From contig CP058931.1 of the NCBI GenBank assembly GCA_024760505.1, positions 62,001-126,000 of the forward strand: 64,000 bases of DNA. Direction: 5' to 3'. Positions 56,038 through 64,000 of the stretch are shown one piece after another. The notes beneath the pieces are model-generated. The model did not search any database. It saw only the letters and a program-made list of their open reading frames with translations, and had not been told where the DNA came from. Every line of letters begins with the position of its first letter. The first letter of the stretch is position 1. The DNA is from Nitrospira sp. (GTDB lineage: Bacteria > Nitrospirota > Nitrospiria > Nitrospirales > UBA8639). Both the position numbers and the translations under genes were made by a program.

Positions 56038-56751
56038 ATGACGTATCTAAACTTTGCCGCCCTAGAAGCTATTTCAGCCCAATCCTTTCAGGAAGCCAAG
56101 CCCTATCCGTGGATGAATCCCCCGGATCTCCTGACGGATGCAGGTTATCAAGGCCTGGTTGAGACCCTTCCGAATGTCTCCATGTTTCAAAAGCGTTTTG
56201 GGGTCAAACGGGCTCATGGGCAACAAAGCCATGATCGCTACACATTAGAGTATCGCCCTGGCTTACCTCTCTCTCCTCATTGGAATCAATTTCTAGCCGA
56301 GCTTCAGGGAAAACCCTATTCGAATTTTTTAAAACGATTATTTGGGGTCAAGTCCCTTGAATTGAATTTCCATTGGCACTATACCCCCAATGGATGCTCT
56401 GTTTCTCCACATTGTGATGCCAAACATAAACTTGGGTCTCACATTTTCTACTTTAATACGAAAGAGGATTGGGACCCCGCCTGGGGTGGCGAGACCGTTA
56501 TTCTCGACGATCAAGGGAAATTTAGCCGAAAAAGCGCTCCCAGCTTTGAAGATTTCCCACAATCGTTGGCTTCAACAGCCATTGGGAATTTCAGTCTGTT
56601 ATTTCAACGATTGGATAAATCCTGGCATGGGGTCCGCCCCGTTCAATGCCCGGAAGGGCACATGCGAAAGGTGTTCATTGTCGTCATCAATCGGCTCTCG
56701 CTGGCTGACCGAATCCAGCGGGCCTTTGGAAAAGGCCCTAAGGGGTACTGA
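56038..56751 (+). CDS. 2OG-Fe(II) oxygenase
   Basis: 237 residues from ATG 56038 (a GTG two codons earlier is in frame). HCDAKHKLGSHIFYFN gives His-x-Asp, GGETVILDD the core strand, and SWHGVRPV the distal His followed by an Arg (MRKVFIVV). This is the jelly-roll core of prolyl-hydroxylase-type oxygenases. NFHWHYTPNGCSVSPH before the triad is well conserved in proteins next to polysaccharide genes. Substrate unknown. Confidence 0.78.
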   Translation: MTYLNFAALEAISAQSFQEAKPYPWMNPPDLLTDAGYQGLVETLPNVSMFQKRFGVKRAHGQQSHDRYTLEYRPGLPLSPHWNQFLAELQGKPYSNFLKRLFGVKSLELNFHWHYTPNGCSVSPHCDAKHKLGSHIFYFNTKEDWDPAWGGETVILDDQGKFSRKSAPSFEDFPQSLASTAIGNFSLLFQRLDKSWHGVRPVQCPEGHMRKVFIVVINRLSLADRIQRAFGKGPKGY

Positions 56752-56788
56752 TTTTCTCAATACGTTACAACGCTCATTGCCGATACCC

Positions 56789-57604
56789 CTACAGTCCCCG
56801 ATACCCTTCGAAATAGTCGGGCTTTATGGCTTTCCAATCTCTTTCAAAAAACGCCCGTTTCGTCCACTGGGCGAGAAAACACAATTCGATAAATCCATAA
56901 TAGGCTTGAATATCCGGCGCGCCCTTAGTCGCCAACAATCGGAGAAACTCGTTCTTGAAGGGATTCAGCCATCGCACCAAGGCTTTGGCAGCACCCATGC
57001 CTATGAGATGCTCGCTGACGAGGCCTTCCACATCGACAGCACACAGCAAATGAGACTTGGGATGGAGGACAAAATTTTTCTTGACGGGGTCGGTATAATC
57101 GAACCCGATCCAACAGTGTGTGGGCTGCAGGACATCCACGGATTTTCTGATCTCCCCCAACAATCCATTCGAAAGGATCCCAATCTGATTGAGAAAATGC
57201 AGATCCCGATCCAGGCGATCAGGGAACATGGTCGTATTCGTTTCCACCAACCGGGGAGCTTCAGAGTATAAACGACTATAAAACATGGCCACTTTTTCAA
57301 CGAGTGAGCCATCAACCTCTTTGATGAGACGCCCTTGCACAAACTCCACCCAGATTTCCCGCTCATAACGAATCACCATATTCGGGAAGATCCCGTCCCC
57401 ACGGAAGCACTCGAGATTCCGCTCAATTTCAACAGCCAGGGAAGAATCACAAAAAACCAATCGCTTAAATTGCTGCCCATTGATTGTCACAAAATGTAGG
57501 CTTTTGTCCTTTTGCAAGCGAACTCCAAAAAGCCGAGATAAAAAATATCGGGCTCGCTTCAAGAAAAAGGGCGATCGTTGTTTGACCTGTAATTGAAAAG
57601 ACAT
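56789..57604 (-). CDS. Kinase-like protein, possible phosphotransferase fold
   Basis: 271 residues, no clear family. The layout resembles an aminoglycoside phosphotransferase or LPS kinase fold: basic N-terminal strands, QGRLIKEVDGSLVEKVAMFY, then IGFDYTDPVKKNFVL and LLCAVDVEGL, which could be the catalytic loop (Asp...Asn) and metal-binding Asp. A normal glycine-rich ATP loop is not visible. Convergent with the oxygenase at 56038 and near glycosyltransferases, so glycan phosphorylation is conceivable. Confidence 0.5.
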   Translation of the reverse strand: MSFQLQVKQRSPFFLKRARYFLSRLFGVRLQKDKSLHFVTINGQQFKRLVFCDSSLAVEIERNLECFRGDGIFPNMVIRYEREIWVEFVQGRLIKEVDGSLVEKVAMFYSRLYSEAPRLVETNTTMFPDRLDRDLHFLNQIGILSNGLLGEIRKSVDVLQPTHCWIGFDYTDPVKKNFVLHPKSHLLCAVDVEGLVSEHLIGMGAAKALVRWLNPFKNEFLRLLATKGAPDIQAYYGFIELCFLAQWTKRAFFERDWKAIKPDYFEGYRGL

Positions 57605-57879
57605 TGTGTTGAAAAGTGTCTGGGTTAAACTGGTGGTGTCAAAAAACCAAAAATTTGGAAAACAGGGGATACATCGGATATGATTTGAGACCCCTAGAGA
57701 AGAATGCGTTACTACCGCCTGCCTGAGAAGCTCCGATTACCATATCGGCACGTGAACTTTCAGGAGATGTGTTATGAACTTTTTTTAAAAAAGAGTCAAT
57801 ATCTTATCTAATTTTAGCTCCAATAGCGCATGAATTGAGAACTCCTCCGGTATAACTGAAACATTCCGGTCAGACGACG

Positions 57880-58884
57880 ATGCTTAACAACCCAAAAGTT
57901 ACCGTATTTATCCCGGCTTATAACCGCGAAAAATATATTGGAGACGCCATTGAAAGTATTTTGGCACAAACGTTTACCAATTTCGAAATACTCCTGATAG
58001 ATGATGGTTCGAAAGACCGTACCAGTGAAATCATGCGTTCATATCAGGATCCTCGTGTGCGCATCATCCAGAATGAACACAATCTCGGGATTCCCAAGAC
58101 CCGCAATAAAGGCATTGAACAGGCTCGTGGTGAATTTATCGCCATGTTAGATAGCGACGATCGGGCGTTTCCCACACGACTGGAGAAACAGGTCAACTTT
58201 CTGGATGCCCATCCTGATTATGCCCAAGTAGGAAGCTGGTGCCGCATGATGGACGAACAAGGCCGGCCATTAAAACGGATCAAGCGACAGCCCATTTTAC
58301 CCGAGGACGTCGACATTCAACTGTTGTTTCGATGTTCCCTGAGTAACCGATCGATAATGGCTCGCACTAAAATTTTGCGGGAATATGGGTATCGAAATGA
58401 CTACCCACGCTGTCAGGATTATGACCTCCACGTGAGACTGGCCCAAAAATATAAACTCGCCAACCTCCCTGAGTGCCTGGTTTACGGCCGTATACACGCC
58501 GATCAAATTACCAGTCAAACAGTGGAGCTGGGTGATGAAAAAAAGCGGGCAATCATCCGCCATCAACTCAACGTCTTGGGGGTGCCTTACACCGAGGAAG
58601 ATCTCGGTCCGCATTTGACGTTGTCTCGCATGCGAAAATCCCAATTTACGCCGGACGATGATTACCTTCAATGGGCGGAAAATTGGTTACTAAAACTTCA
58701 AGAAGCCAATTTGCAGACACACCGGTATTCGCAGCGCGCAATTGCACAAGCGGTCCGCGAAAAGTGGATACGGACCTGTTGGGCGGCCTGGAACGGCATG
58801 GGGTGGAAAGCCCTGAAATATTATGTTCACTCCCCCCTGCGCAAAAGCCTCCGCAATACCATACGAGAACACGTTCTCACCTGA
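57880..58884 (+). CDS. GT2 family glycosyltransferase
   Basis: 334 residues. GT-A start VTVFIPAYNREKYIGDAIES and LIDDGSKDRT, and DxD motif MLDSDDRAFPTRLE near residue 90. EAR..R acceptor region near CQDYDLHVRLAQKYK. It would transfer a sugar from a nucleotide sugar, inverting configuration. Overlap with the next gene's longer reading is avoided if that gene starts at 58931. Probably cotranscribed with the GT4 gene. Confidence 0.87.
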   Translation: MLNNPKVTVFIPAYNREKYIGDAIESILAQTFTNFEILLIDDGSKDRTSEIMRSYQDPRVRIIQNEHNLGIPKTRNKGIEQARGEFIAMLDSDDRAFPTRLEKQVNFLDAHPDYAQVGSWCRMMDEQGRPLKRIKRQPILPEDVDIQLLFRCSLSNRSIMARTKILREYGYRNDYPRCQDYDLHVRLAQKYKLANLPECLVYGRIHADQITSQTVELGDEKKRAIIRHQLNVLGVPYTEEDLGPHLTLSRMRKSQFTPDDDYLQWAENWLLKLQEANLQTHRYSQRAIAQAVREKWIRTCWAAWNGMGWKALKYYVHSPLRKSLRNTIREHVLT

Positions 58885-58930
58885 TCAGCCCAGTATCTAT
58901 TCAATTAAGTCTCAAGCGACCTTTAATCAT

Positions 58931-60226
58931 ATGATGACGACGAATTCCTCGGAAATCGCCCCACTCCCGAGTCAATCGATAAATATAGAAAGTGAACCAC
59001 CAGACCGTAAACATCTTGCGATATTTTTACCCTCTTTAGCCGGGGGCGGCGTCGCAAGGGCTATGGTCTATCTCTCAGAGGCCTTTGCCGATCGCAATCA
59101 CAGAGTGGACCTGGTCTTATGTCAGGTCTCAGGTCCCTATCTGGACAGCATTTCCCCGAAGGTTCAGGTCATCGGGCTCAAGGGGGGCACAAAATGGCGG
59201 GGATGCTTCCATGCCGTGTCAGCTGATTTTGGGGCTTTATGGTCAATGCTCCTCCCGATCCTGCTATCGTCTCATCCTCCCAAAACTATCGGATATCTCC
59301 CGGATCTGGTTGAATATTTACGGCGTGAGAAACCAGATACGATGCTCACGGCCAAAACTCCTGCGAACCTCATAGCCTTGTTAGCCGCACGCCTTGCAGG
59401 TGGCAAAACTCGCATTGTGATCAACGAACAAACCAGCTTGTCTCCCATCATCAAGACATCAAAAAAGTGGCGTTGGCGTTTTCTTGCACCTCTTTTACAA
59501 CGCGTATACCCATGGGCAGATGAAATCGCGACCGTGGCGGATGGCGTCGCGGAAGATGTGTCCTCGTTAACGGGAATCCAACGTGATCGTATTACGACGA
59601 TTTTCAATCCGGTGGCCCTCACCCAGGTACAAGAAAAAGCCCGCATCCCGGTTGACCATCCGTGGTTTCCCGCAGATACTCTGCCGGTCATCCTAGGTGT
59701 AGGGAGACATGTGCCTCAAAAGGACTTCGCGTGTCTCATAAAGGCCTTTGGACGAGTTCGTTCTGTGCGTCCAGCCCGACTGGTGATCCTCGGGGAGGGA
59801 AGGATGCGGAATGAGCTTGAAGAGCTGGCTGAAAAATTGGCCCTCACCCAAGATATTTCTATGCCAGGATTTGTCGACAATCCCTTCGCCTTTATGGCCA
59901 GAGCTTCGGTATTTGTGCTCTCGTCAGCATGGGAAGGTTGTCCGAATGTGCTGATCGAAGCGTTAGCGTGTGGATGTCCGATTGTCAGCACGGACTGCCC
60001 GAGCGGTCCTACCGAGATTCTTCAAAAGGGGGCCTTTGGACCATTGGTACCGGTCGGTGATGACAAAGCGCTGGCCGAAGCTATTCTCGAAGTCCTTGAC
60101 CATCCACTTGGCCAGGAACAGTTGCGTGCCCGCGCTACGGAGTTCGAAGTGGGCAGAATCGCGGAAAAGTATCTCCAGCTTTTATTGGCAACCCGATATC
60201 CCTTCAGCTCTCACAGCCAAAGTTAA
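58931..60226 (+). CDS. GT4 family glycosyltransferase
   Basis: 431 residues from ATG 58931 (an in-frame codon at 58823 would overlap the GT2 gene by 62 bp). GT-B fold: IFLPSLAGGGVARAMVYL with the glycine loop, then ILGVGRHVPQKDFACLIKAF, and the retaining signature SAWEGCPNVLIEALACG (E-x7-E) near residue 350, followed by STDCPSGPTEIL. Adds a sugar with retention, typically in LPS or capsule assembly. Confidence 0.87.
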   Translation: MMTTNSSEIAPLPSQSINIESEPPDRKHLAIFLPSLAGGGVARAMVYLSEAFADRNHRVDLVLCQVSGPYLDSISPKVQVIGLKGGTKWRGCFHAVSADFGALWSMLLPILLSSHPPKTIGYLPDLVEYLRREKPDTMLTAKTPANLIALLAARLAGGKTRIVINEQTSLSPIIKTSKKWRWRFLAPLLQRVYPWADEIATVADGVAEDVSSLTGIQRDRITTIFNPVALTQVQEKARIPVDHPWFPADTLPVILGVGRHVPQKDFACLIKAFGRVRSVRPARLVILGEGRMRNELEELAEKLALTQDISMPGFVDNPFAFMARASVFVLSSAWEGCPNVLIEALACGCPIVSTDCPSGPTEILQKGAFGPLVPVGDDKALAEAILEVLDHPLGQEQLRARATEFEVGRIAEKYLQLLLATRYPFSSHSQS

Positions 60227-60303
60227 AGACGTGGCGTGAACAATAGACTACGTGCAGAAAGAGGTACGATGGGTACCCACGTACAAGCTCGGCTCCCCCT
60301 TAA

Positions 60304-61011
60304 TTAGGGCGACATTTTCTTCCCATTTGCCGATACGAGCACTTCCTTGATGTGCTCGGCCATGAGTTGGGACATGGCCTCAGATCCTCTGCCTTCAAAA
60401 TCAAAATGAACCTGGTCATAAAAAACCCAATCCTTCCCCGAAAGCTGTTCTGAGGCATTAATGAGAATGGCCCCTTTTTTGTTAGCGACATCCCGAACGA
60501 TCGCATCAAACTGTTCGGATATCTTTAACAGGGCCTCATGGGTTAGACGAACATGATGGTAGTCCAGGCGATCTTTCTGGGCAGGTGTATTTGAATCGTG
60601 GGCCAGGCGAGCCTGCGTCACAAGAATTGGCTTCGCTCCAATACTGAAAGCCAGATCCAATAACATCTCCATCGCAAGACGGTATTGATGAAACCCGGTC
60701 GGGTTAATTTCAGACCCCCCCCAACTGGTGTCCCTATCTTGCCCAAGACCTTCAAGGTTAATGTTTAATTTTGTTTTATAGTAGATTCTTCGTAGAACCG
60801 TATACAGGCGGGACACCTCACATAACCACCTGTCCAGAGTACTCCTATATTGAACACGGGGATCAAACTCTTGAAGGGATGGCTGAAGGGTACGGAGGAC
60901 CGTCTTAGGGGAACTGAGGTATTTAATATCATTCCACGCATTATAGATAACCACATAATCCGGCTGAAAAAGAAAACCTTCCGTGAACAATCTGCCACTT
61001 CGGTATGGCAA
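60304..61011 (-). CDS. Truncated SGNH hydrolase-like protein
   Basis: 235 residues from a TTG. It has SGNH block III (YNAWNDIK) and block V (DQVHFDFEGRG, Asp-x-x-His) but lacks block I with the nucleophilic Ser. It is in the same reading frame as the preceding SGNH gene, separated only by a TAG at 61024-61026 and four codons. In another frame, a stretch NLVARGYPPCHTEVADC just upstream resembles the missing block II, suggesting a frameshift or deletion. Likely a decaying or non-catalytic paralog. Confidence 0.5.
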   Translation of the reverse strand: MPYRSGRLFTEGFLFQPDYVVIYNAWNDIKYLSSPKTVLRTLQPSLQEFDPRVQYRSTLDRWLCEVSRLYTVLRRIYYKTKLNINLEGLGQDRDTSWGGSEINPTGFHQYRLAMEMLLDLAFSIGAKPILVTQARLAHDSNTPAQKDRLDYHHVRLTHEALLKISEQFDAIVRDVANKKGAILINASEQLSGKDWVFYDQVHFDFEGRGSEAMSQLMAEHIKEVLVSANGKKMSP

Positions 61012-61023
61012 GGGGGATAACCT

Positions 61024-62097
61024 CTAGCCACCAGATTGCCCATGTTGGTCATTCAACATCCCACTCAATCTTGTTGCAATGATTTGATTTCCTCGTCCAT
61101 TCACATGACAACCATCAATATAAATATACTCATCCACATCAAACGCATCCGTAAAATCATGAATCCAACCAAGATTTTCTCTCTCTTGAATTTCACGAAC
61201 AAAGGGATACACCATGCGCCAATCCGTTTCGTCCCCTATTCCTGTTAAATATTTGATATTGGGATGGCCTAGCGGAGCCACAGGTTGGAGAATGGCATGA
61301 AATTCTGCCCCCCCCAGCGCAGCCACCGATTTGGCAATTTTCCAATTATTCACTAAAGTAAATGCCACCTTTTTTGCGTAAGCTGGATTGTCCAGACATC
61401 GGGAAGGTGGTCGTTTCCCCTTTTTAACGACTTTATGAATAACCATATTGATGGATCCAAAAAGAGCATCGATGGCTTGCCAACGATGCTCCAACTTCTG
61501 TGCCATCTCGGCCTCCTCACGATGCCCATTGATTGAAACATCTACACGACAAAGGGATAGGCAATCATTGCACCCATCGTAAAAGATCACCACATCCATT
61601 GGAGCATTTTGATTGACAAGATTGATCAAACGATCCAACCCCTGACGGCTCACAAAACCCGACTCCCCATGATTGTAGGCACGGTAATCCTGATGAAGAG
61701 CGTTATAATGTGCGGGGATGGTATTGTGATCGTCGACACCCGTTCCCCACATCGTGGACCCACCAAAAAATCGTACATGTTTGATTGGACGATTGGTGGT
61801 AGAAGGATGGACCCGGTCCCCTTCGATATTGACGGTCGTCGTTTTCCCTGAAAACGGTTTCCGGGCCCAGGCGATGTAGGGGATATATCGGGTTTCTAAT
61901 TGCTTTTTCTCACGATAAATAAGATACGTATAATCTTGGTCAGGAAGACTTTCGGTGTAGGCCTTTTCATCTATGGGGACAAAGATTTTTTTCCATAGAT
62001 ACCGCCCATCCCAATAGAGAGAGGCAAGGAGGTTGACGGAGAGGACGACAACCAAAAAGACCAAGACATTAATCAACCCTAGTCTGGCAAACCCCAC
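61024..62097 (-). CDS. Membrane-anchored SGNH/GDSL-like hydrolase
   Basis: 357 residues from a GTG. One N-terminal helix (VLVFLVVVLSVNLLASL), then periplasmic SGNH blocks: RFFGGSTMWGTG (nucleophile Ser), GESGFVSRQG (Gly), YDGCNDC (Asn) and DGCHVNGRGN (Asp-x-x-His). Such anchored SGNH proteins usually remove or transfer O-acetyl groups on polysaccharides. It follows the GT genes in the same region on the opposite strand. Complete and probably active. Confidence 0.78.
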   Translation of the reverse strand: MGFARLGLINVLVFLVVVLSVNLLASLYWDGRYLWKKIFVPIDEKAYTESLPDQDYTYLIYREKKQLETRYIPYIAWARKPFSGKTTTVNIEGDRVHPSTTNRPIKHVRFFGGSTMWGTGVDDHNTIPAHYNALHQDYRAYNHGESGFVSRQGLDRLINLVNQNAPMDVVIFYDGCNDCLSLCRVDVSINGHREEAEMAQKLEHRWQAIDALFGSINMVIHKVVKKGKRPPSRCLDNPAYAKKVAFTLVNNWKIAKSVAALGGAEFHAILQPVAPLGHPNIKYLTGIGDETDWRMVYPFVREIQERENLGWIHDFTDAFDVDEYIYIDGCHVNGRGNQIIATRLSGMLNDQHGQSGG

Positions 62098-62340
62098 CGG
62101 TCTTTTCAGTACTTTTCTCCCTTCATCTCCTTAATCCATTTAACAACCATCTCACCCTATAACTTAAAGAACGCCTTCGCGTTTTCTTAATTCATTGCCA
62201 TAAAGATAAAGTAAGCTCTTTTTTCCCGGCTCTCCTACCTTCAATACCTTCCATGTGCCTCACCAAGTATAGAGAAAGTGGTTCGCGAAATGCCGACCTC
62301 GAAGTCGCAGCACACTCCCATTCAAAACTTTGGCATTTCA

Positions 62341-62841
62341 CTAATATTTCATGTCCACATCCACATGGGTCACTTCCCCATTCACCTCGAAAGAGGATTC
62401 TTCAAAATTCGGAGCAGCTAAAAATAACGAGGGATTTTTCGACACACCAAACCCTTCGGTAGGCAAGCCAATCAGATTACGGTCAAATTTATGATTGTCG
62501 TTTTCATCATGATAGACAACCACGGCATATTTTCCATCCATCGGTGCAGCCAAACACATGGTCATAGAACCTTGTTGGGCAGGTTCCCGTTCTTTATCAG
62601 CCCTGGCTCCCTTGACTAAAAAACTCTCCGGATCAGGTCCATACAGGACCGCCTTAAGAGATCCTGCAGCGCTTTTGATTCCATGCACATGAATGTGAAT
62701 GGGCTTCCCTTCAGAGGGGCAGGTATTAACCGGTAGCTGCAACCCTTCACCGAAACTTGCCGAACCACTGAGCAACAACACTATCCAAAAAATAGACAGG
62801 CCAACCCCATTTGGTCGCGAACAGGCAGTGCTCGGAAACAT
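62341..62841 (-). CDS. DUF2141 family secreted protein
   Basis: 166 residues from ATG 62841 (GGAGG 5-6 nt upstream; a GTG two codons earlier is too close to that site). Signal peptide IFWIVLLLSGSASFG. The DUF2141 domain is clear: HGIKSAAGSLKAVLYG, AVVVYHDENDNHKFDRN and GLPTEGFGVSKNP. The Asp/Asn-rich DENDNHKFD turn looks like a calcium-binding loop. Function of the family is unknown. Confidence 0.84.
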   Translation of the reverse strand: MFPSTACSRPNGVGLSIFWIVLLLSGSASFGEGLQLPVNTCPSEGKPIHIHVHGIKSAAGSLKAVLYGPDPESFLVKGARADKEREPAQQGSMTMCLAAPMDGKYAVVVYHDENDNHKFDRNLIGLPTEGFGVSKNPSLFLAAPNFEESSFEVNGEVTHVDVDMKY

Positions 62842-62933
62842 CTTCACCCTCCATACTTACACATGAACATCATATGATGAGAGCAAAATAAGCGGGTACA
62901 CACGTGACTCGCAACTGCAGATAATCCGGAAGA

Positions 62934-63455
62934 TTAAAGAGGAGGATTTTCTTGAGGGGTCAAGTTGGGTTTCCGTTTTTCAAAGGCAAACAGCAGGAGA
63001 AGAGAGCACACCCCCACGCTAATCGCCGAATCGGCCACATTGAAAGCGGGCCAATGGTAGCCATTGATATAGAAATCTAAAAAATCGATGACCTCTCCAT
63101 ATTGCAGGCGATCGATAAAATTTCCAATCGCACCCCCAAAAATAGACGCGATGGTCATTTGCCCCCACCAATCGTGAGGTTCCAGCCGTAAGAAGATGGT
63201 GATTAATAATCCCATGGCAAAGAGGGAAGTCAGGAAAAAGAAAATGAGCCTAAACCCGCTGCTGGTTGTGCCCATGATCCCAAATGCGGCGCCAGGATTC
63301 CTGATGTAGGTCAAAGAAAAATATCCCGGAATAATGGGGATGGATTCATGAAGATACATCGAACTGGCAATATAATACTTGGTAACCTGGTCAAGGCTTA
63401 TGATGGACGCGACGACGAGGCCTAACAACACAAACCGATGAATGCCCCCGCTCAT
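62934..63455 (-). CDS. lspA: Prolipoprotein signal peptidase (signal peptidase II)
   Basis: 173 residues from ATG 63455, which overlaps the ileS stop as ATGA with GGAGG 7 nt before. Four helices. Catalytic aspartates in GNFIDRLQ and FNVADSAIS (NxxDR and FNxAD), with DQVTKYY and IRNPGAAFGI conserved. It cleaves lipoprotein leaders after diacylation, which fits the lipoproteins seen in this window. ileS-lspA is a common pairing. Confidence 0.95.
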   Translation of the reverse strand: MSGGIHRFVLLGLVVASIISLDQVTKYYIASSMYLHESIPIIPGYFSLTYIRNPGAAFGIMGTTSSGFRLIFFFLTSLFAMGLLITIFLRLEPHDWWGQMTIASIFGGAIGNFIDRLQYGEVIDFLDFYINGYHWPAFNVADSAISVGVCSLLLLFAFEKRKPNLTPQENPPL

Positions 63456-64000
63456 CCCAACGCCTCCACGCATCGCCCGCAGAGGGTTGGATGTTGAGCC
63501 TGTGAGCCCACATCCTGGCGGATATTCCAACATCGATCACATTTGGTGCCTTCGGCTTTGACGACCTCAATCGCCAAACCGAGACTCGCCTCTACCAAGT
63601 CGGCTCCAGGCAGGGTCACAACCTTTTCCACCTTCACGCACGAGACAATAAACAGTGCAGGCAAATCGATGAGGTAGCGATTGAGCAACGAAGAGTTGGG
63701 TTCAGTCGCATGCAAGATCACGGTGGCATCCAGGGAAGAACCAATCACCTTGTCCCGTCTCGACTTCTCTAAGGCGAATTGCACCTTACCCCGAACTTGG
63801 AACAAGTAGGTCCACGTCGTGTGGAACTGGGGGTCTTGAAAGACGGTGGGGGATTCCGGAAAATCGGCCAAATGCACACTAACCCGTTTAGATCCTTCTT
63901 TCGTGGATTCCGGAAGAACCTGCCAGATTTCTTCAGCCGTAAAGCTCAGGATAGGCGCCATGAGCCTGGCTAAGGCTGACACAATTTCATACAAGACCGT
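63452..64000 (-). CDS. ileS: Isoleucyl-tRNA synthetase, C-terminal part (5' end outside window)
   Basis: The last 182 codons are visible; the frame is open to the right edge. LARLMAPILSFTAEEIWQVL is the anticodon-binding helical region and the C-terminal zinc finger is CDRCWNI ... CGRCVEALG (two CxxC). It attaches isoleucine to its tRNA. The HIGH and KMSKS motifs lie outside the window. Confidence 0.93.
   Translation of the reverse strand, partial: TVLYEIVSALARLMAPILSFTAEEIWQVLPESTKEGSKRVSVHLADFPESPTVFQDPQFHTTWTYLFQVRGKVQFALEKSRRDKVIGSSLDATVILHATEPNSSLLNRYLIDLPALFIVSCVKVEKVVTLPGADLVEASLGLAIEVVKAEGTKCDRCWNIRQDVGSQAQHPTLCGRCVEALG

Noticed and set aside
1..64000. CRISPR arrays, tRNA and rRNA genes
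   Set aside because: No regularly spaced direct repeats and no cloverleaf or rRNA segments were recognised by eye. A tRNAscan or minced run would settle this.

Overview
The window looks like a chromosomal segment of a Gram-negative, LPS-type bacterium (lptF, lptG, lspA, many lipoproteins). GC content judged by eye is near 50 percent. The mix of a giant multicopper oxidase, Rieske and cupredoxin proteins, ferredoxin/NADPH-type glutamate synthase and accessory polysaccharide genes would suit a Nitrospira-like organism (Nitrospirota), but no marker gene in the window proves this.

Layout. 1-9.2 kb: a >1459-residue multi-cupredoxin oxidase running off the left edge, a small operon (DUF192, Rieske, chagasin-like, D-amino acid transaminase), a secreted cupredoxin and an MBL-fold hydrolase. 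9.4-18.2 kb: a coiled-coil lipoprotein, an MNIO/DUF692-like protein and gltBD. 18.5-22.2 kb: a polyprenyl diphosphate synthase, then an accessory island of two orphan genes separated and bounded by three copies of a 27-bp palindrome, enclosed by two inverted REP-like GC-rich repeats.

22.2-37.0 kb is the most notable region. It holds what reads as a complete bacterial sphingolipid locus. A plus-strand operon carries a fatty acyl-AMP ligase, a CerR-like reductase, an acyl carrier protein and serine palmitoyltransferase. A minus-strand operon carries a fatty acid hydroxylase, a GNAT-fold protein resembling bacterial ceramide synthase and a nucleotidyltransferase. A second minus-strand operon carries a CDP-alcohol phosphatidyltransferase, a lipid kinase of the diacylglycerol/ceramide kinase type and an unassigned protein. 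A further cytidylyltransferase-like gene and the lptF/lptG pair lie between them. The inferred sequence is: free fatty acid loaded on ACP, condensed with serine, N-acylated, keto-reduced, possibly 2-hydroxylated, then given a phospho-headgroup.

37.0-47.4 kb: surface glycan genes. A three-part 811-residue protein (glycosyltransferase, methyltransferase-like region, ELM1 domain), a surface carbohydrate protein, then a compact nonulosonic acid operon (Gfo/Idh oxidoreductase, NeuB-SAF-cupin fusion, HAD phosphatase, CMP-sugar synthetase) and two methyltransferases. 47.5-54 kb: a decayed RHS gene, a lipoprotein and a stack of three IS3-family elements, one nested inside another with a clear 5-bp target duplication. 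54-62 kb: two 2-oxoglutarate oxygenases, phosphoglycerate mutase, GT2 and GT4 glycosyltransferases, a kinase-like protein and two SGNH proteins. 62.3-64 kb: a DUF2141 protein, lspA and the 3' part of ileS.

No tRNA, rRNA or CRISPR array was seen. Family assignments come from motifs read by eye. No database search was possible.
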